Shown here: piece by piece, positions 1 to 8,163 of the stretch
How positions within the stretch are numbered: position 1 is the first letter of the stretch
How the letters are laid out: each line of letters starts with the position of its first letter
Virus record (IMG/VR): IMGVR_UViG_3300033148_002144
Span: 1 to 35,538 of that record
DNA: 35,538 nt
Source of the DNA: a virus
Reading direction: 5' to 3' (one strand)
Notes under the pieces: model-generated
The model's input: only the letters and a program-made list of their open reading frames with translations
The model's database searches: none
What the model was told of the DNA's origin: nothing
Program-made: the position numbers and the translations under genes

Positions 1-114
1 AATTACATAAAAAGAAATTTTAATCACTTAGCAACTAAACGACAAGATGAGTATAAAGAATGGTTTAATAGTTCTCACTACCTTCAACTAATGCTAAGAA
101 GTTCACTAGCTAAA
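1..114. repeat. Terminal direct repeat, left copy (circular closure)
   Basis: These 114 bases are identical to 35425-35538. The dUTPase frame runs without interruption from the right copy into the unique sequence after this one, as expected for the two ends of a circular or circularly permuted molecule that share an assembly overlap. A true short physical terminal repeat would interrupt the dUTPase gene. Confidence 0.95.
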
Positions 115-363
115 GAGCTTTTAATTGCTAATGGTGTAGGTGTGATTGATTTAGATTATAAAGACGAGATAAAGATAAGATTACATAATCCTTTAGGCTC
201 TTTAGAATTTTATCAAGATTATACTGACCAATCTAAAAAACCAGTAGAGATCAAAAAAGGTCAAAAGATAGCTCAAATAACTCTACTAGAACATAAGTCG
301 TATCTATTTGGTATAGATAGTGATGTTGAGCGTGATGGCGGTTTTGGGAGTACAGGAGAATAA
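1..363 (+). CDS. dut: dUTPase, 3' part (gene continues from 35275 across the join)
   Basis: This is the C-terminal 120 residues of a trimeric-type dUTPase, which hydrolyses dUTP to dUMP and pyrophosphate and keeps uracil out of phage DNA. The whole protein joined from 35275 is 170 residues. Family motifs seen here are RSSLAK (motif 2, near residue 83 of the joined protein), NGVGVIDLDYKDEI (motif 3), KKGQKIAQITL (motif 4) and RDGGFGSTGE at the C-terminus (motif 5, which closes over the nucleotide). The stop is TAA at 361-363. A ribosome binding site AGGAG at 354-358 inside its end serves the helicase gene that starts two bases later. The stretch between motifs 1 and 2 is somewhat long for the family. 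The gene lies in the rightward replication operon between DUF3310 and the helicase. Confidence 0.93.
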   Translation, partial: NYIKRNFNHLATKRQDEYKEWFNSSHYLQLMLRSSLAKELLIANGVGVIDLDYKDEIKIRLHNPLGSLEFYQDYTDQSKKPVEIKKGQKIAQITLLEHKSYLFGIDSDVERDGGFGSTGE

Positions 364-364
364 A

Positions 365-1588
365 ATGAAACCAAAACCTCATCAACGTAGAGCAGGACGT
401 AAACTATATGATAAACTTGTTAAATATGGAATAGTTATATTAGCTGGTGAGGTTAGAAGTGGTAAAACATTAGCTTTTGTATACGCTGCTCTTTTAGCTA
501 ATGTAAAAAGTTGTCTAATAATAACTAAAAAAGGGGCTTTAAAAGATATAAAAAAAGCAGTCCCTTCATTTTGTACAGTTACTAACTTTCATCAAGTAAA
601 GAATTTAGAGTTAAAAGAATATGATTTAATCATAATTGATGAGTTTCATAGATATATCTCAAATGCAGGTAAAAAACGCTCCCCTATTTGGAATGATATA
701 TTACCTATCTCTTATTACACCCCTATTATTTTTAGTAGTGGTACACCCACACCTGAGACATACGCTAGTATATACAGTCCTTTAGCATTATCTTGTAAAA
801 GCCCTTTTGTGCAATATAAGAATTATACAGCTTGGCATAAGGATTATGGTATACCTTATAATAAAGTAATAGGTTATGATGAACGTAAACGTAAACCAAA
901 AACAGCTAAGGGATGGGATAAAGGCAATACTAAAAAGATTCAAAAAGATATAGAGCATCTAATAGTTACTATCACTCAAGAAGAGGCGGGGCATAAATAC
1001 TTTGCACAAGATAAACTACATCATATCCCTTTATCACATAGACAGCAACGCATATATGATGTGTTAGATACTGATAAACTCTATGAACTGCCAGATGATT
1101 ATACGATACTTGCTGATACTGCTGGTAAACTTCTACAAAAGAAGCATCAAATATCTGGAGGGTTTGTTAATGCTGTAGATGATTTTGATGAAAGTAAAAC
1201 TAAAGTACACTCATTTAAAAGTATCCCTAAAGTTAAATACATATTAGATAACTTTGATGTTGAAAATACTATGATATTAGCTTACTACATCCCTGAACAA
1301 AAGCATCTATCTAAGCTATTTCCACATGTAGCATCATTAGGTAAAAATAGTGATGGTGTAGATTATAGCCATTTTGAGCATTTAGTTATATACTCTTTTG
1401 GTTTTCACGCTGTTACTTATGAACAGGTGCGAGGTAGACAAATGAATTTTCATACTAGAGATAGTGAGGTTATTATACACTTCTTAGTGAGTGGTATAGA
1501 TGAGTATGTGTATGAAGCTGTGAGTAACAAAAAAGATTTTACGGCTAGTTGGTATAAGAAAAATAAAAAGTTAAAGGTATTAAAATGA
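365..1588 (+). CDS. SF2 DNA helicase (DExH type)
   Basis: This is a 407-residue superfamily 2 helicase, probably working at the phage replication fork or in recombination. Motifs in order are Walker A GEVRSGKT (28-35), the DEFH box (92-95), SGTP as motif III (125-128) and QVRGRQ as motif VI (354-359). An upstream in-frame ATG at 320 exists, but the ATG at 365 has AGGAG six bases before it and does not overlap dut, so it is preferred. It follows dut by one base and overlaps the next gene by ATGA. It is shorter than cellular SF2 enzymes, as phage versions often are. Helicase identity is firm; the exact substrate is unknown. Confidence 0.9.
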   Translation: MKPKPHQRRAGRKLYDKLVKYGIVILAGEVRSGKTLAFVYAALLANVKSCLIITKKGALKDIKKAVPSFCTVTNFHQVKNLELKEYDLIIIDEFHRYISNAGKKRSPIWNDILPISYYTPIIFSSGTPTPETYASIYSPLALSCKSPFVQYKNYTAWHKDYGIPYNKVIGYDERKRKPKTAKGWDKGNTKKIQKDIEHLIVTITQEEAGHKYFAQDKLHHIPLSHRQQRIYDVLDTDKLYELPDDYTILADTAGKLLQKKHQISGGFVNAVDDFDESKTKVHSFKSIPKVKYILDNFDVENTMILAYYIPEQKHLSKLFPHVASLGKNSDGVDYSHFEHLVIYSFGFHAVTYEQVRGRQMNFHTRDSEVIIHFLVSGIDEYVYEAVSNKKDFTASWYKKNKKLKVLK

Positions 1589-1890
1589 CATTTCAACATA
1601 TAGGTAATGATAGATATAAAATATATTTAGATAGGGTGCCTTCACGTTCTATTAGATTATCTATTAGTGAAATAAATGAAATATCAGAGTTTAACCCTGA
1701 ATACATAGAAGCTTTAGAAGAACAAAGCAAAACACAAGAATATTATGATGATGTATTAGGGGATATTGAAGAACAATGTGCAGTTATTAGAGAATTACAA
1801 GAGGAAGTATCTAATATAAAAGATGATGATATAAGAACTAAACTAGAAGCTATAATAGCTGATTTAGATACATTAGGAGAACATATATAA
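1585..1890 (+). CDS. Small acidic, probably coiled-coil protein, unknown function
   Basis: The 101-residue product is not recognised. After about residue 40 it is rich in Glu, Leu, Ile and Asp with helix-favouring spacing (EEQSKTQEYYDD, IRELQEEVSNIKDD), which suggests a long helix or coiled coil. There are no cysteines arranged for zinc binding and no membrane segment. The gene begins with an ATGA overlap on the helicase stop and ends in a TAATG overlap with the VRR-NUC gene, so all three are probably translated together. The position suggests an accessory or dimerising partner of one of these DNA enzymes, but this is inference. Confidence 0.75.
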   Translation: MTFQHIGNDRYKIYLDRVPSRSIRLSISEINEISEFNPEYIEALEEQSKTQEYYDDVLGDIEEQCAVIRELQEEVSNIKDDDIRTKLEAIIADLDTLGEHI

Positions 1891-2207
1891 TGTTAGAGGC
1901 AAAAAGACAAAAAAAAGTAACTGACTATTTACACTCATTAGGTGCGTGGACCATAAAAGTAATCCAAGGTAACAAGAGTGGGTGCCCTGACATTATAGCT
2001 TGTGTGCCTATGACTAAAGAAGAAGTATTAAAGCTTTTTGAAACTCGAGATGTTGTAGGTGTATTCGTAGCTCCTGAGATTAAACAACCTAATGGAGTAA
2101 CAAGCCCTTTACAAAAAAGAAATATAAAACAGATTAACAGAGCTGGAGGCATTTCAGCAAGTGATATTACATCTGTTGAGGATATGAAAGAGCTACTTAG
2201 TAGGTAA
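1890..2207 (+). CDS. VRR-NUC domain nuclease
   Basis: This 105-residue protein spans a complete stand-alone VRR-NUC domain, a PD-(D/E)XK-type nuclease fold used as a structure-specific or Holliday-junction nuclease. Visible family features are an N-terminal helix with a conserved Glu (LEAKRQKKV), GCPDIIAC (catalytic Asp), FVAPEIKQ in place of the usual FIELK (catalytic Glu and Lys), then a Gln in SPLQKRNIKQINRAGG. It is the last gene of the rightward arm and probably resolves branched replication or packaging intermediates. Its 3' end overlaps the converging lysozyme gene by 15 bases. The start is fixed by the TAATG overlap with the gene before it. Confidence 0.88.
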   Translation: MLEAKRQKKVTDYLHSLGAWTIKVIQGNKSGCPDIIACVPMTKEEVLKLFETRDVVGVFVAPEIKQPNGVTSPLQKRNIKQINRAGGISASDITSVEDMKELLSR

Positions 2208-2714
2208 CTCTAGGGCTGCAATACGTTTACTTAACTTTTCAGCACGATTAATGCTATCAGTACCATCTAACATATCTAGTCTATGTAGTTGTTTATACCA
2301 GAGGCTATCTAACATCTCAACACTAGCTTTTAGATACTCTTGTTGTATTAAAAAATCAAAAGTCTTTTTAAATTTTAATAACTTATAAACACCCATCTGA
2401 TATGCCATCTCTACTAGAACCTCTTGAGCTGCATAAGGAAAATGGGTTACTATAGGTTTTCTTCTTATTAACTCATCATACGTTTGTATAAGCCGGGTTC
2501 TTACTAGTGCAGTTCCTTCTAACTCAGAAAAATAAAGAAGAGTTCCATACCCAGCAGTTAATTTCAAAAGAGGTAAATACTTTTCTATTATCTCTAAAGC
2601 TTTTGGATCATCTTTTTGCAGCGTCATTTTAACTAAAGGGTCGATGTAAGGTAAAGACCTAAAACCCTCATGTTCTTTTGTTGAGATTACTACATTATCT
2701 AAATTAAAACTCAT
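2193..2714 (-). CDS. Endolysin, GH24 (T4-type) lysozyme
   Basis: This 173-residue muramidase should cut the glycan chains of peptidoglycan at the end of infection. The T4-lysozyme triad is recognisable: Glu16 (EHEGFR), Asp25 (YID, nine residues after the Glu as in T4) and Thr53 (TAGYGT). Later family features are VLVEMAYQMG, SLWYKQ and an Arg-Ala helix near the C-terminus. About 27 residues separate the Asp and the Thr, whereas T4 lysozyme has five, so an insertion sits in the active-site hairpin. There is no signal peptide or N-terminal anchor, so a holin is needed. It overlaps the preceding membrane gene by one base (TAATG) and is the last gene of the leftward operon. Confidence 0.88.
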   Translation of the reverse strand: MSFNLDNVVISTKEHEGFRSLPYIDPLVKMTLQKDDPKALEIIEKYLPLLKLTAGYGTLLYFSELEGTALVRTRLIQTYDELIRRKPIVTHFPYAAQEVLVEMAYQMGVYKLLKFKKTFDFLIQQEYLKASVEMLDSLWYKQLHRLDMLDGTDSINRAEKLSKRIAALELPTK

Positions 2715-3049
2715 TAGTGACCACCCTTAGAATGTTTTTGTCGACAAGCTTCTATCTGTTTTATATTAGTACCTACATCAGCTACACAATGATTAAGGTT
2801 TGTTTTGATTAATTTAATATCAGTTTGATTTTCAAAGATATAACTCATCATAGCATCTTGTCTACTTATAAATGCTTTTGTATCTTCTTTTATCTCATCT
2901 ATAACCAATACTACATGATCAGATTTGATATTATTATCATGACTTTGAACAAGCTCTAAGCCCATCCATCCCATTAAACCAATAATGAACGTACTACCCA
3001 TTAAAACCAGTATAGTTTGAGCTATACCTTTTTTTACTGCTGGAGGCAT
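2714..3049 (-). CDS. Single-span membrane protein of the lysis cassette (holin or inner-membrane spanin candidate)
   Basis: The 111-residue product has one clear membrane helix near residues 12-33 (TILVLMGSTFIIGLMGWMGL). A polar, helical tail follows with DEIKEDTKAFISRQDAM and a His/Gly-rich C-terminus. This topology fits an i-spanin (Rz-like) or a single-span holin. It lies between a second small membrane protein and the endolysin, and its stop overlaps the endolysin start. Two cysteines (LNHC and EACR) lie in the tail and could form a disulfide in the periplasm. No family was recognised from sequence, so the role rests on topology and position. Confidence 0.7.
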   Translation of the reverse strand: MPPAVKKGIAQTILVLMGSTFIIGLMGWMGLELVQSHDNNIKSDHVVLVIDEIKEDTKAFISRQDAMMSYIFENQTDIKLIKTNLNHCVADVGTNIKQIEACRQKHSKGGH

Positions 3050-3087
3050 AATTTACCCTAATGTTGTATTTTTATAAGTATATCATA

Positions 3088-3258
3088 TTACTTATCAGTT
3101 ATTATTATTTTTGGATATTGTTTTTCACACTTAGTTACATTTATCTCATAATTTATACTTTGCGTAATAGCCCCTTTTGTTTCGGCTTCTACTACAGCAC
3201 CCCCATAAAATAAACTAACGATACTAAATATCAAGTAAGCTAATTCCGCACCCGTCAT
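3088..3258 (-). CDS. Small membrane protein, possible holin (56 residues)
   Basis: The frame encodes 56 residues starting MTGAELAYLIFSIVSLFYGG. A hydrophobic helix at about residues 5-23 is followed by a short polar tail containing one Cys. It overlaps the upstream gene by ATGA (start at 3258, upstream stop at 3255-3257) and has GGAG about eight bases before the start, which supports it as a real coupled gene. With one N-terminal span and a position in front of another membrane protein and the endolysin, it may be a holin, an antiholin or a spanin partner. The sequence does not say which. Confidence 0.6.
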   Translation of the reverse strand: MTGAELAYLIFSIVSLFYGGAVVEAETKGAITQSINYEINVTKCEKQYPKIIITDK

Positions 3259-3653
3259 AATCTCAGCTCCATTTCTACCTCATCAAGATAATTAAAAGCG
3301 TTATCCCCGAATACATCTACCATAAACCTGTATTCATCAGCTCTTATTTTAGCAAGACCTGAAGGATAATACCACTTATCATATAGATCAATAATTATAT
3401 CTATATTGTCATGTAGATTTTTATCAGCTCTTTTGCGATCTTTTTCATTACCCCCTATTCTATATTCTTTGTCATGTATACAACAAGCAATACGAATAAG
3501 AAGTCCATAAATAGTATTAGGTACCAGGTGCTTATTCCAACCTGTACCACAACCGTTACACTTTTTACGTTCATCTTCCCAAGTATCCCAGAAACCATCC
3601 GGTACTATAAGGTGGTTTTTTAGCGTTTTTAGAGGTACTTTAAATAAGTGCAT
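3255..3653 (-). CDS. Phospholipase A2-like Cys-His-Asp protein
   Basis: The 132-residue protein contains CNGCGTGW (32-39) and ACCIHDKEYRIGG (56-68), followed by DRKRAD (72-77). CCxxHDxxY is the core of the phospholipase A2 active-site helix, where the His-Asp pair activates water and a preceding Gly-rich loop binds calcium. Similar small proteins occur in many phages near tail and lysis genes, usually without known function. There is no signal peptide. It lies at the junction of tail fibre and lysis genes, so it could be virion-borne or act on membranes at lysis. Motif assignment is fairly good; lipase activity is unproven. Confidence 0.6.
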   Translation of the reverse strand: MHLFKVPLKTLKNHLIVPDGFWDTWEDERKKCNGCGTGWNKHLVPNTIYGLLIRIACCIHDKEYRIGGNEKDRKRADKNLHDNIDIIIDLYDKWYYPSGLAKIRADEYRFMVDVFGDNAFNYLDEVEMELRL

Positions 3654-3654
3654 T

Positions 3655-4329
3655 TTAACTCCAGTCTATTACATTGTTTTTATATCTTGTAACTACATCC
3701 CCGACAACTAGGTCATTATCAATAACTATATCATCCGCAGTTACAACATAGTCATAAGGTGTTCTTTCATATAAGATACACTCATCAACTGTAGTAAAAG
3801 CTTTTATCACATCAAACTTAACCCATTTAGTATTAAATAGAATATGTCCGTTATCTTCTACTTTTGTTATAATAGCATCAAATTCTGTAGATGTTACAGT
3901 TCTTTTATTTCCTTTACTATCTCTAATTTCAAGTAAGCCCTTTTTTTTACCTCTCTCAAAACTATCTAAATCATCCCTACTACCTCTTACAGAATAACCA
4001 TAAGATGTATCAAGAATAGGCTCTTTTGCTTTATCCTCAGATATAGCTTCTAAATCTTTTATCATTAAATCTTGTACATCTTCAATCCGTCTGGGTATTG
4101 CGTTATAAGTTATAGAAGGTGTATCTGTATCAAAATTCTCTACAGTTTCAGCAGTGTAATATCTTCTATTTGGATAACCACTAATAGTTACGGTGTATAA
4201 ACCTATAGCATTAAGCTCTATTTCACTCCACTTAGTAAAGATATTTTTAGGGTATTGTACTTCATCAACTATTACCGTTCTAGGTTTTATTATCTTTGTA
4301 AAGGGTATTATATTTTTATTTATCCACAT
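3655..4329 (-). CDS. Tail-fibre-associated protein, unknown function
   Basis: The 224-residue product opens with a beta-rich segment (IIPFTKIIKPRTVIVDEVQY, then KWSEIELNAIGLYTVTISG). This resembles the start of phage tail-fibre accessory or assembly proteins, in which a short Trp-Ser-Glu-Leu segment precedes 'GLY'. The middle is charged and helical, and the C-terminus is beta-rich (DYVVTADDIVIDNDLVVGD). It is in the tail-fibre cluster directly after the LamG-domain receptor-binding protein and one base before the PLA2-like gene. A fibre chaperone or minor fibre is plausible. No catalytic motif is visible. Confidence 0.6.
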   Translation of the reverse strand: MWINKNIIPFTKIIKPRTVIVDEVQYPKNIFTKWSEIELNAIGLYTVTISGYPNRRYYTAETVENFDTDTPSITYNAIPRRIEDVQDLMIKDLEAISEDKAKEPILDTSYGYSVRGSRDDLDSFERGKKKGLLEIRDSKGNKRTVTSTEFDAIITKVEDNGHILFNTKWVKFDVIKAFTTVDECILYERTPYDYVVTADDIVIDNDLVVGDVVTRYKNNVIDWS

Positions 4330-4342
4330 TGTATTTCCTTTT

Positions 4343-5620
4343 TTATGCGTGTTGTTCTACTTCAGCATTATAAATAGCTGTAACTTCGGATGATGAAAGT
4401 TCTTTATCGTATCTTCGATAATTAGATATATTCATATTGGCTGTAGCAAAGGTTTGACCTATTGTATTATCCGTGTTTGTTGTTAGGGTACCACATGAAC
4501 CCGTCAGTTCGCCTGTATTATTAAATTTTACAGAGTATGATGTAGATGTACAGGTAACCGATACAAAATACCAACTACCGTTAGTGAAGTTTACCCCTGT
4601 ATCTATAGGGGCTTGGTTGTTTATCCACACCCCGTAATTACTAGGATTAGCTACGTCTGCGACAAGCCAAAATTTCATGTTATCAAAGACTTTCACTATT
4701 GTTCTGTTCTGCACAAAGTCAGTAGGTTTATACCAAAAAGTAATACTCCAAGGATCAGTTATTGCATTTTGAAAAGCTGGCATTGTTATTAAGTCTGAGG
4801 TTGAATCAAATAGAGCACTCGTTCCGTCATAAGTTATACTTGTGTCAGTACCATCATATTGATTATAATGATTATCCATTGAGTTTCTATCTAATGGATA
4901 ATAAGCTATTAACCCCTCATCTACAGGTATATAACGATTATTTAATTCATACTCGTAGATGTCCGTTACTTCCGTTGTTGTTAGCTCTCTGTTGTAAAAT
5001 CTGACGTTTGATATATTACCATCAAAAAAGTATGCCCTTCTTCTACCTATGATTACAGATAAAATATTAGCTGTAGTTGAACCTGCTGATACATTAGCAA
5101 CAAGTGTACCATCTATATAAAGCCTAACCTCTCCACTATTTTTAATAGTTCCTACTATATGATACCAAGTGTCAACACTGATTGCATTAGAAGCTATCGC
5201 TTGATGCCAAGTTGTCCCTGTATACTGAGCCAGTTGAGGTATTCCGTCCTGTACATAGAAAAAATAAGAGTAACTAGCTACAGTATTAGAACACGTTGAA
5301 AAAATATCATCTTCACCTACTATAGTTGCAAGGTTAACCCAAGCACTAATTGATATTTCCCCTGTAGTATTGACTGCAAAAGCTGAGTCTGTGGACATCA
5401 GTACAAAATCATCAATACCATCAAAATTACTTACTCCTCCTCTCTCAACGTCATCAATATATTGCAATCCTCCATACTCTACACCATCATAATCAGTGGT
5501 AACATCCTCTGCCGTACCTGTTAGTGGGTAGTAGGCTATATAGTCCGATGCAGGCTCACTAAGTGGAGGTTCTCCCTCTTCCCCACCTTGTATCATTAAT
5601 GCTGTTGGATTACTTAACAT
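4343..5620 (-). CDS. Receptor-binding protein with two LamG-like domains
   Basis: The 425-residue protein has two concanavalin A-like (LamG/LamGL) jelly-roll domains, at about residues 25-230 and 235-422. Each begins with the same pattern (DYIAYYPLTG and GLIAYYPLDRN). Each also contains the central 'W' strand (ISISAWVNL, SITFWYKPT) and ends with the family's closing strand (VRFYNRELTTTEV, YRRYDKELSSSEV). Such domains bind sugars or surface glycans, so this is the likely host-recognition fibre tip or side fibre. It sits two bases after the small fibre gene at 5622-6095. The duplication is old: the halves share pattern rather than close identity. Confidence 0.8.
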   Translation of the reverse strand: MLSNPTALMIQGGEEGEPPLSEPASDYIAYYPLTGTAEDVTTDYDGVEYGGLQYIDDVERGGVSNFDGIDDFVLMSTDSAFAVNTTGEISISAWVNLATIVGEDDIFSTCSNTVASYSYFFYVQDGIPQLAQYTGTTWHQAIASNAISVDTWYHIVGTIKNSGEVRLYIDGTLVANVSAGSTTANILSVIIGRRRAYFFDGNISNVRFYNRELTTTEVTDIYEYELNNRYIPVDEGLIAYYPLDRNSMDNHYNQYDGTDTSITYDGTSALFDSTSDLITMPAFQNAITDPWSITFWYKPTDFVQNRTIVKVFDNMKFWLVADVANPSNYGVWINNQAPIDTGVNFTNGSWYFVSVTCTSTSYSVKFNNTGELTGSCGTLTTNTDNTIGQTFATANMNISNYRRYDKELSSSEVTAIYNAEVEQHA

Positions 5621-5621
5621 C

Positions 5622-6095
5622 CTATAGTCCTAAAAGATCTACTTGTGGAGTTCCACAAACAATAGATGTTGAATGATCTACAATATAAGGTACCGACACC
5701 CACCCTGTAAAAGTAGGTACTTCCCCATTATTAAACTTCCAATAGGAACCCCACGAAACCGTATAAGTTCCAGCATTAACAATTATCACACCACTTTGAC
5801 CTAAAGCAGTTCCAATATCAGAGGGGTTTGCTATTGTTACATTAGCTGTTGGTATAATTCTAAAGTTATGAGCCGTAGCAAAAGTAAAAGTGCCGCTTGC
5901 TTGTTCTGTCCAAGGACCTCTTTGTGGAGCTGTCCATTCTTGGGAGGTACTTAGTGAGGCAACACCTGCGTTAGTATATGCTTTTATTTGTGCAGCTGTA
6001 GCTTTCTTGGATACACTACTTTGGGAAGTGTAATACTCATCAGTAGCTACAACTGCCGATACTGCTGATAAGTTTGATAATTTACTATCTGCCAT
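5622..6095 (-). CDS. Small tail fibre / structural protein
   Basis: This 157-residue protein begins with a segment typical of phage fibre N-termini: alternating Ser-Leu pairs, 'ATDEYYTSQ' and a 'VSKKATAAQIKAY' helix. In many fibres this region attaches to the tail tip. The rest is beta-rich with hydroxyl and small residues (FTFATAHNFRIIPTANVTI, IIVNAGTYTVSWGSYWKF) and looks like a short beta-sandwich tip. It lies between the central tail hub gene and the LamG fibre gene, so it may be an adaptor linking the two. No enzyme motif is seen. Confidence 0.7.
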   Translation of the reverse strand: MADSKLSNLSAVSAVVATDEYYTSQSSVSKKATAAQIKAYTNAGVASLSTSQEWTAPQRGPWTEQASGTFTFATAHNFRIIPTANVTIANPSDIGTALGQSGVIIVNAGTYTVSWGSYWKFNNGEVPTFTGWVSVPYIVDHSTSIVCGTPQVDLLGL

Positions 6096-6108
6096 TTTAT
6101 TTTCCTTT

Positions 6109-8163
6109 TTATAATCTTAATTTTGATGTTCCATCTTCTAGTAATAGGTATGATGTACCATCCTCAAGAAGTAAGAACTCATCAACTTGACCGTAAGTGT
6201 AGTGAGTGTTACAATACTCTCTACCTTTTACAGAAATTGCACCGCTTTGATCTGTTTCTAATGAGATAATTAAAAACTTTCTGTCATAGTTTAATAAGTC
6301 ATGACTAATTGTAATTACATCCCCTACCTCTAACTCAGCATTTTTAATAGTAGTTACAAAAGCTATAGATAGAGGTGTTTGCATAAGCACGTTTCCATCA
6401 CTATCTTCACTATATCTCATCTCGTTTAAAGTCGTTTGTGCAAATAGCTGAGTTTGTTGCACATTAGTTATCCCTCTAGCTTCTATTATCTGCTCTATAC
6501 TTTGACCATCTATTGCTACTAAAGCTGTATCTTCTAAAGTTGTTTTAGCGGATAACCATTCATCAGCAGGATTGATATATTTAAAAGTGATTTTATTTGC
6601 TATTTCACTATTATTTTTCATTCCAATAGACAAAGAACCATTAATAATATCATCAGTGGTTAATGTTTTAACACTCCCTGCCTCTCTGTCTATAATCAGT
6701 TTCCATTTACCTTCAGAGTAAACGATAAAACCTCTCATAGTAGCTAATACATCTCTTAACATCACATCCGCACTAATTTGTTTATTAAAGACAATATTAC
6801 AAGATATATTTTTTGCATTACAGTATTCGTGAACATCATAAAAACTTGCAACATCAATATCAGATGCTTCAACACTCAAACCATCCATTAAAATATCTAT
6901 AACTATCCTTGCTGGGTTATTTGAATAAGTTAAATTTTCTGATATTTCCGTTGCCGATAACCCTCTTAATTTTTTACCTTTAACAATGGATGTTAAGTTG
7001 TCTAATTGAATGTGTGCTGAATCCGTTGAGTCATATTGTTGATGAACAGCTAAGAAAGATAAATTTTTAGGTATTGTTATATTATTTTTTTGTGAAGCCG
7101 TTACTTCTATGTCAATAATAGGAGCATTATAATCAAGGGTTATCAAGGGGTGACTATAAGCAGTATAAGCTTCTTCATAAGGAGGGGAAGTATTTTGTTG
7201 TAATCTCCATTCCTCAATAGCTTCTATCTTATTAAAATATATTCTCCAATACTTGTGACTTGTTGCTACTATCCCTGTTATACTCAACCAGTATGCAGTC
7301 TCTAATCTGTTTTCAGATTGCATAGTATCACTTGCTGTATACCAAGTTGCATCATCATCAGAATATTGAAGCACAAAGTTGTAATCAAAAATAGTAGCAT
7401 CCCCTCCAATTTGCACTTTTACATTATCGACGGTCCCATCAAGAACGGCATCTTCTATAATTTTTATCCACTCATCCGCATTAGTAGTGGGAAGCCAAAA
7501 ACTATCAAAATCCCCATCCTCTGCAAGTTCTGGGTCAAACGCCATCGGATAATAAGGCTCTTCATAGGGAATATCTGGTTCTGTTGTACTTGCAGTAAAA
7601 GCACTTGAAACCGTTGAAAATATCTCATACCCAAAGTCTACTTGAGGACTCCCTGTTACCTCTGTAACAAACTGCACATCATCCAAAGACATACCGTTAC
7701 AAAAAGTGTACTTGTGAACAAATACATAATCATTATAAAAATAATTAGTAGATTTAGTTGCTTCATCTTCATTAAAATACATATCAGTAACATCTTCTAT
7801 AGGACCATCTCCAAGTGCTATAATTGCCCAATAATCTTTATTGGTAGTTCCCCCCATATGATTATTTGTAGTATGCCATATTATATTGCCCCCTACTTTA
7901 TTTTCACCGTAAATTATAGCTACAGGTGCAGTATTACTTTTTATTGTTTGGAGTTTTTGACCCGCTTCATCTGCACTATCTGGGTCTTGTGGTGTTGCAG
8001 AAAAAGCCATACCTACTAGAGACAAACCTACAGTAAGGCTTAAAGAAGCAACGGTACTTCCTACTGCAACGGAACTAGCAAGTACACCTGCAAAGGCACC
8101 TAAACCCCCACTAGCTACAATTAAGCCAACACCAACAATTATAGCAGCCTCTTTTTTACCCAT
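6109..8163 (-). CDS. Central tail hub / tip attachment protein (gpJ-like)
   Basis: The 684-residue protein matches the plan of tail-tip hub proteins of the lambda J/GTA megatron class. It starts with a hydrophobic Gly/Ala/Val-rich segment (about 8-55). Next come IIYGENKVGGNIIWH and 'YWAIIALGDGPIEDV' (about 83-125), the most conserved part of the family. Central hub domains with ADVMLRDVLATMRG and a late EVGDVITISHD strand complete the pattern. Residues 205-325 form an inserted beta-sandwich resembling an F5/8-type C (discoidin) lectin. The C-terminus ends in a duplicated LLLEDGTS motif. It is directly downstream of the NlpC-like gene, overlapping by eight bases, as in gene transfer agents. 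Confidence 0.85.
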   Translation of the reverse strand: MGKKEAAIIVGVGLIVASGGLGAFAGVLASSVAVGSTVASLSLTVGLSLVGMAFSATPQDPDSADEAGQKLQTIKSNTAPVAIIYGENKVGGNIIWHTTNNHMGGTTNKDYWAIIALGDGPIEDVTDMYFNEDEATKSTNYFYNDYVFVHKYTFCNGMSLDDVQFVTEVTGSPQVDFGYEIFSTVSSAFTASTTEPDIPYEEPYYPMAFDPELAEDGDFDSFWLPTTNADEWIKIIEDAVLDGTVDNVKVQIGGDATIFDYNFVLQYSDDDATWYTASDTMQSENRLETAYWLSITGIVATSHKYWRIYFNKIEAIEEWRLQQNTSPPYEEAYTAYSHPLITLDYNAPIIDIEVTASQKNNITIPKNLSFLAVHQQYDSTDSAHIQLDNLTSIVKGKKLRGLSATEISENLTYSNNPARIVIDILMDGLSVEASDIDVASFYDVHEYCNAKNISCNIVFNKQISADVMLRDVLATMRGFIVYSEGKWKLIIDREAGSVKTLTTDDIINGSLSIGMKNNSEIANKITFKYINPADEWLSAKTTLEDTALVAIDGQSIEQIIEARGITNVQQTQLFAQTTLNEMRYSEDSDGNVLMQTPLSIAFVTTIKNAELEVGDVITISHDLLNYDRKFLIISLETDQSGAISVKGREYCNTHYTYGQVDEFLLLEDGTSYLLLEDGTSKLRL

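Noticed and set aside
1-114. Short physical direct terminal repeat of a linear genome
   Set aside because: It lies inside dut and would break the gene; the terminase type and the in-frame join favour circular permutation.
4343-5620. Diversity-generating retroelement target in the fibre gene
   Set aside because: No reverse transcriptase or template repeat was seen anywhere in the genome.
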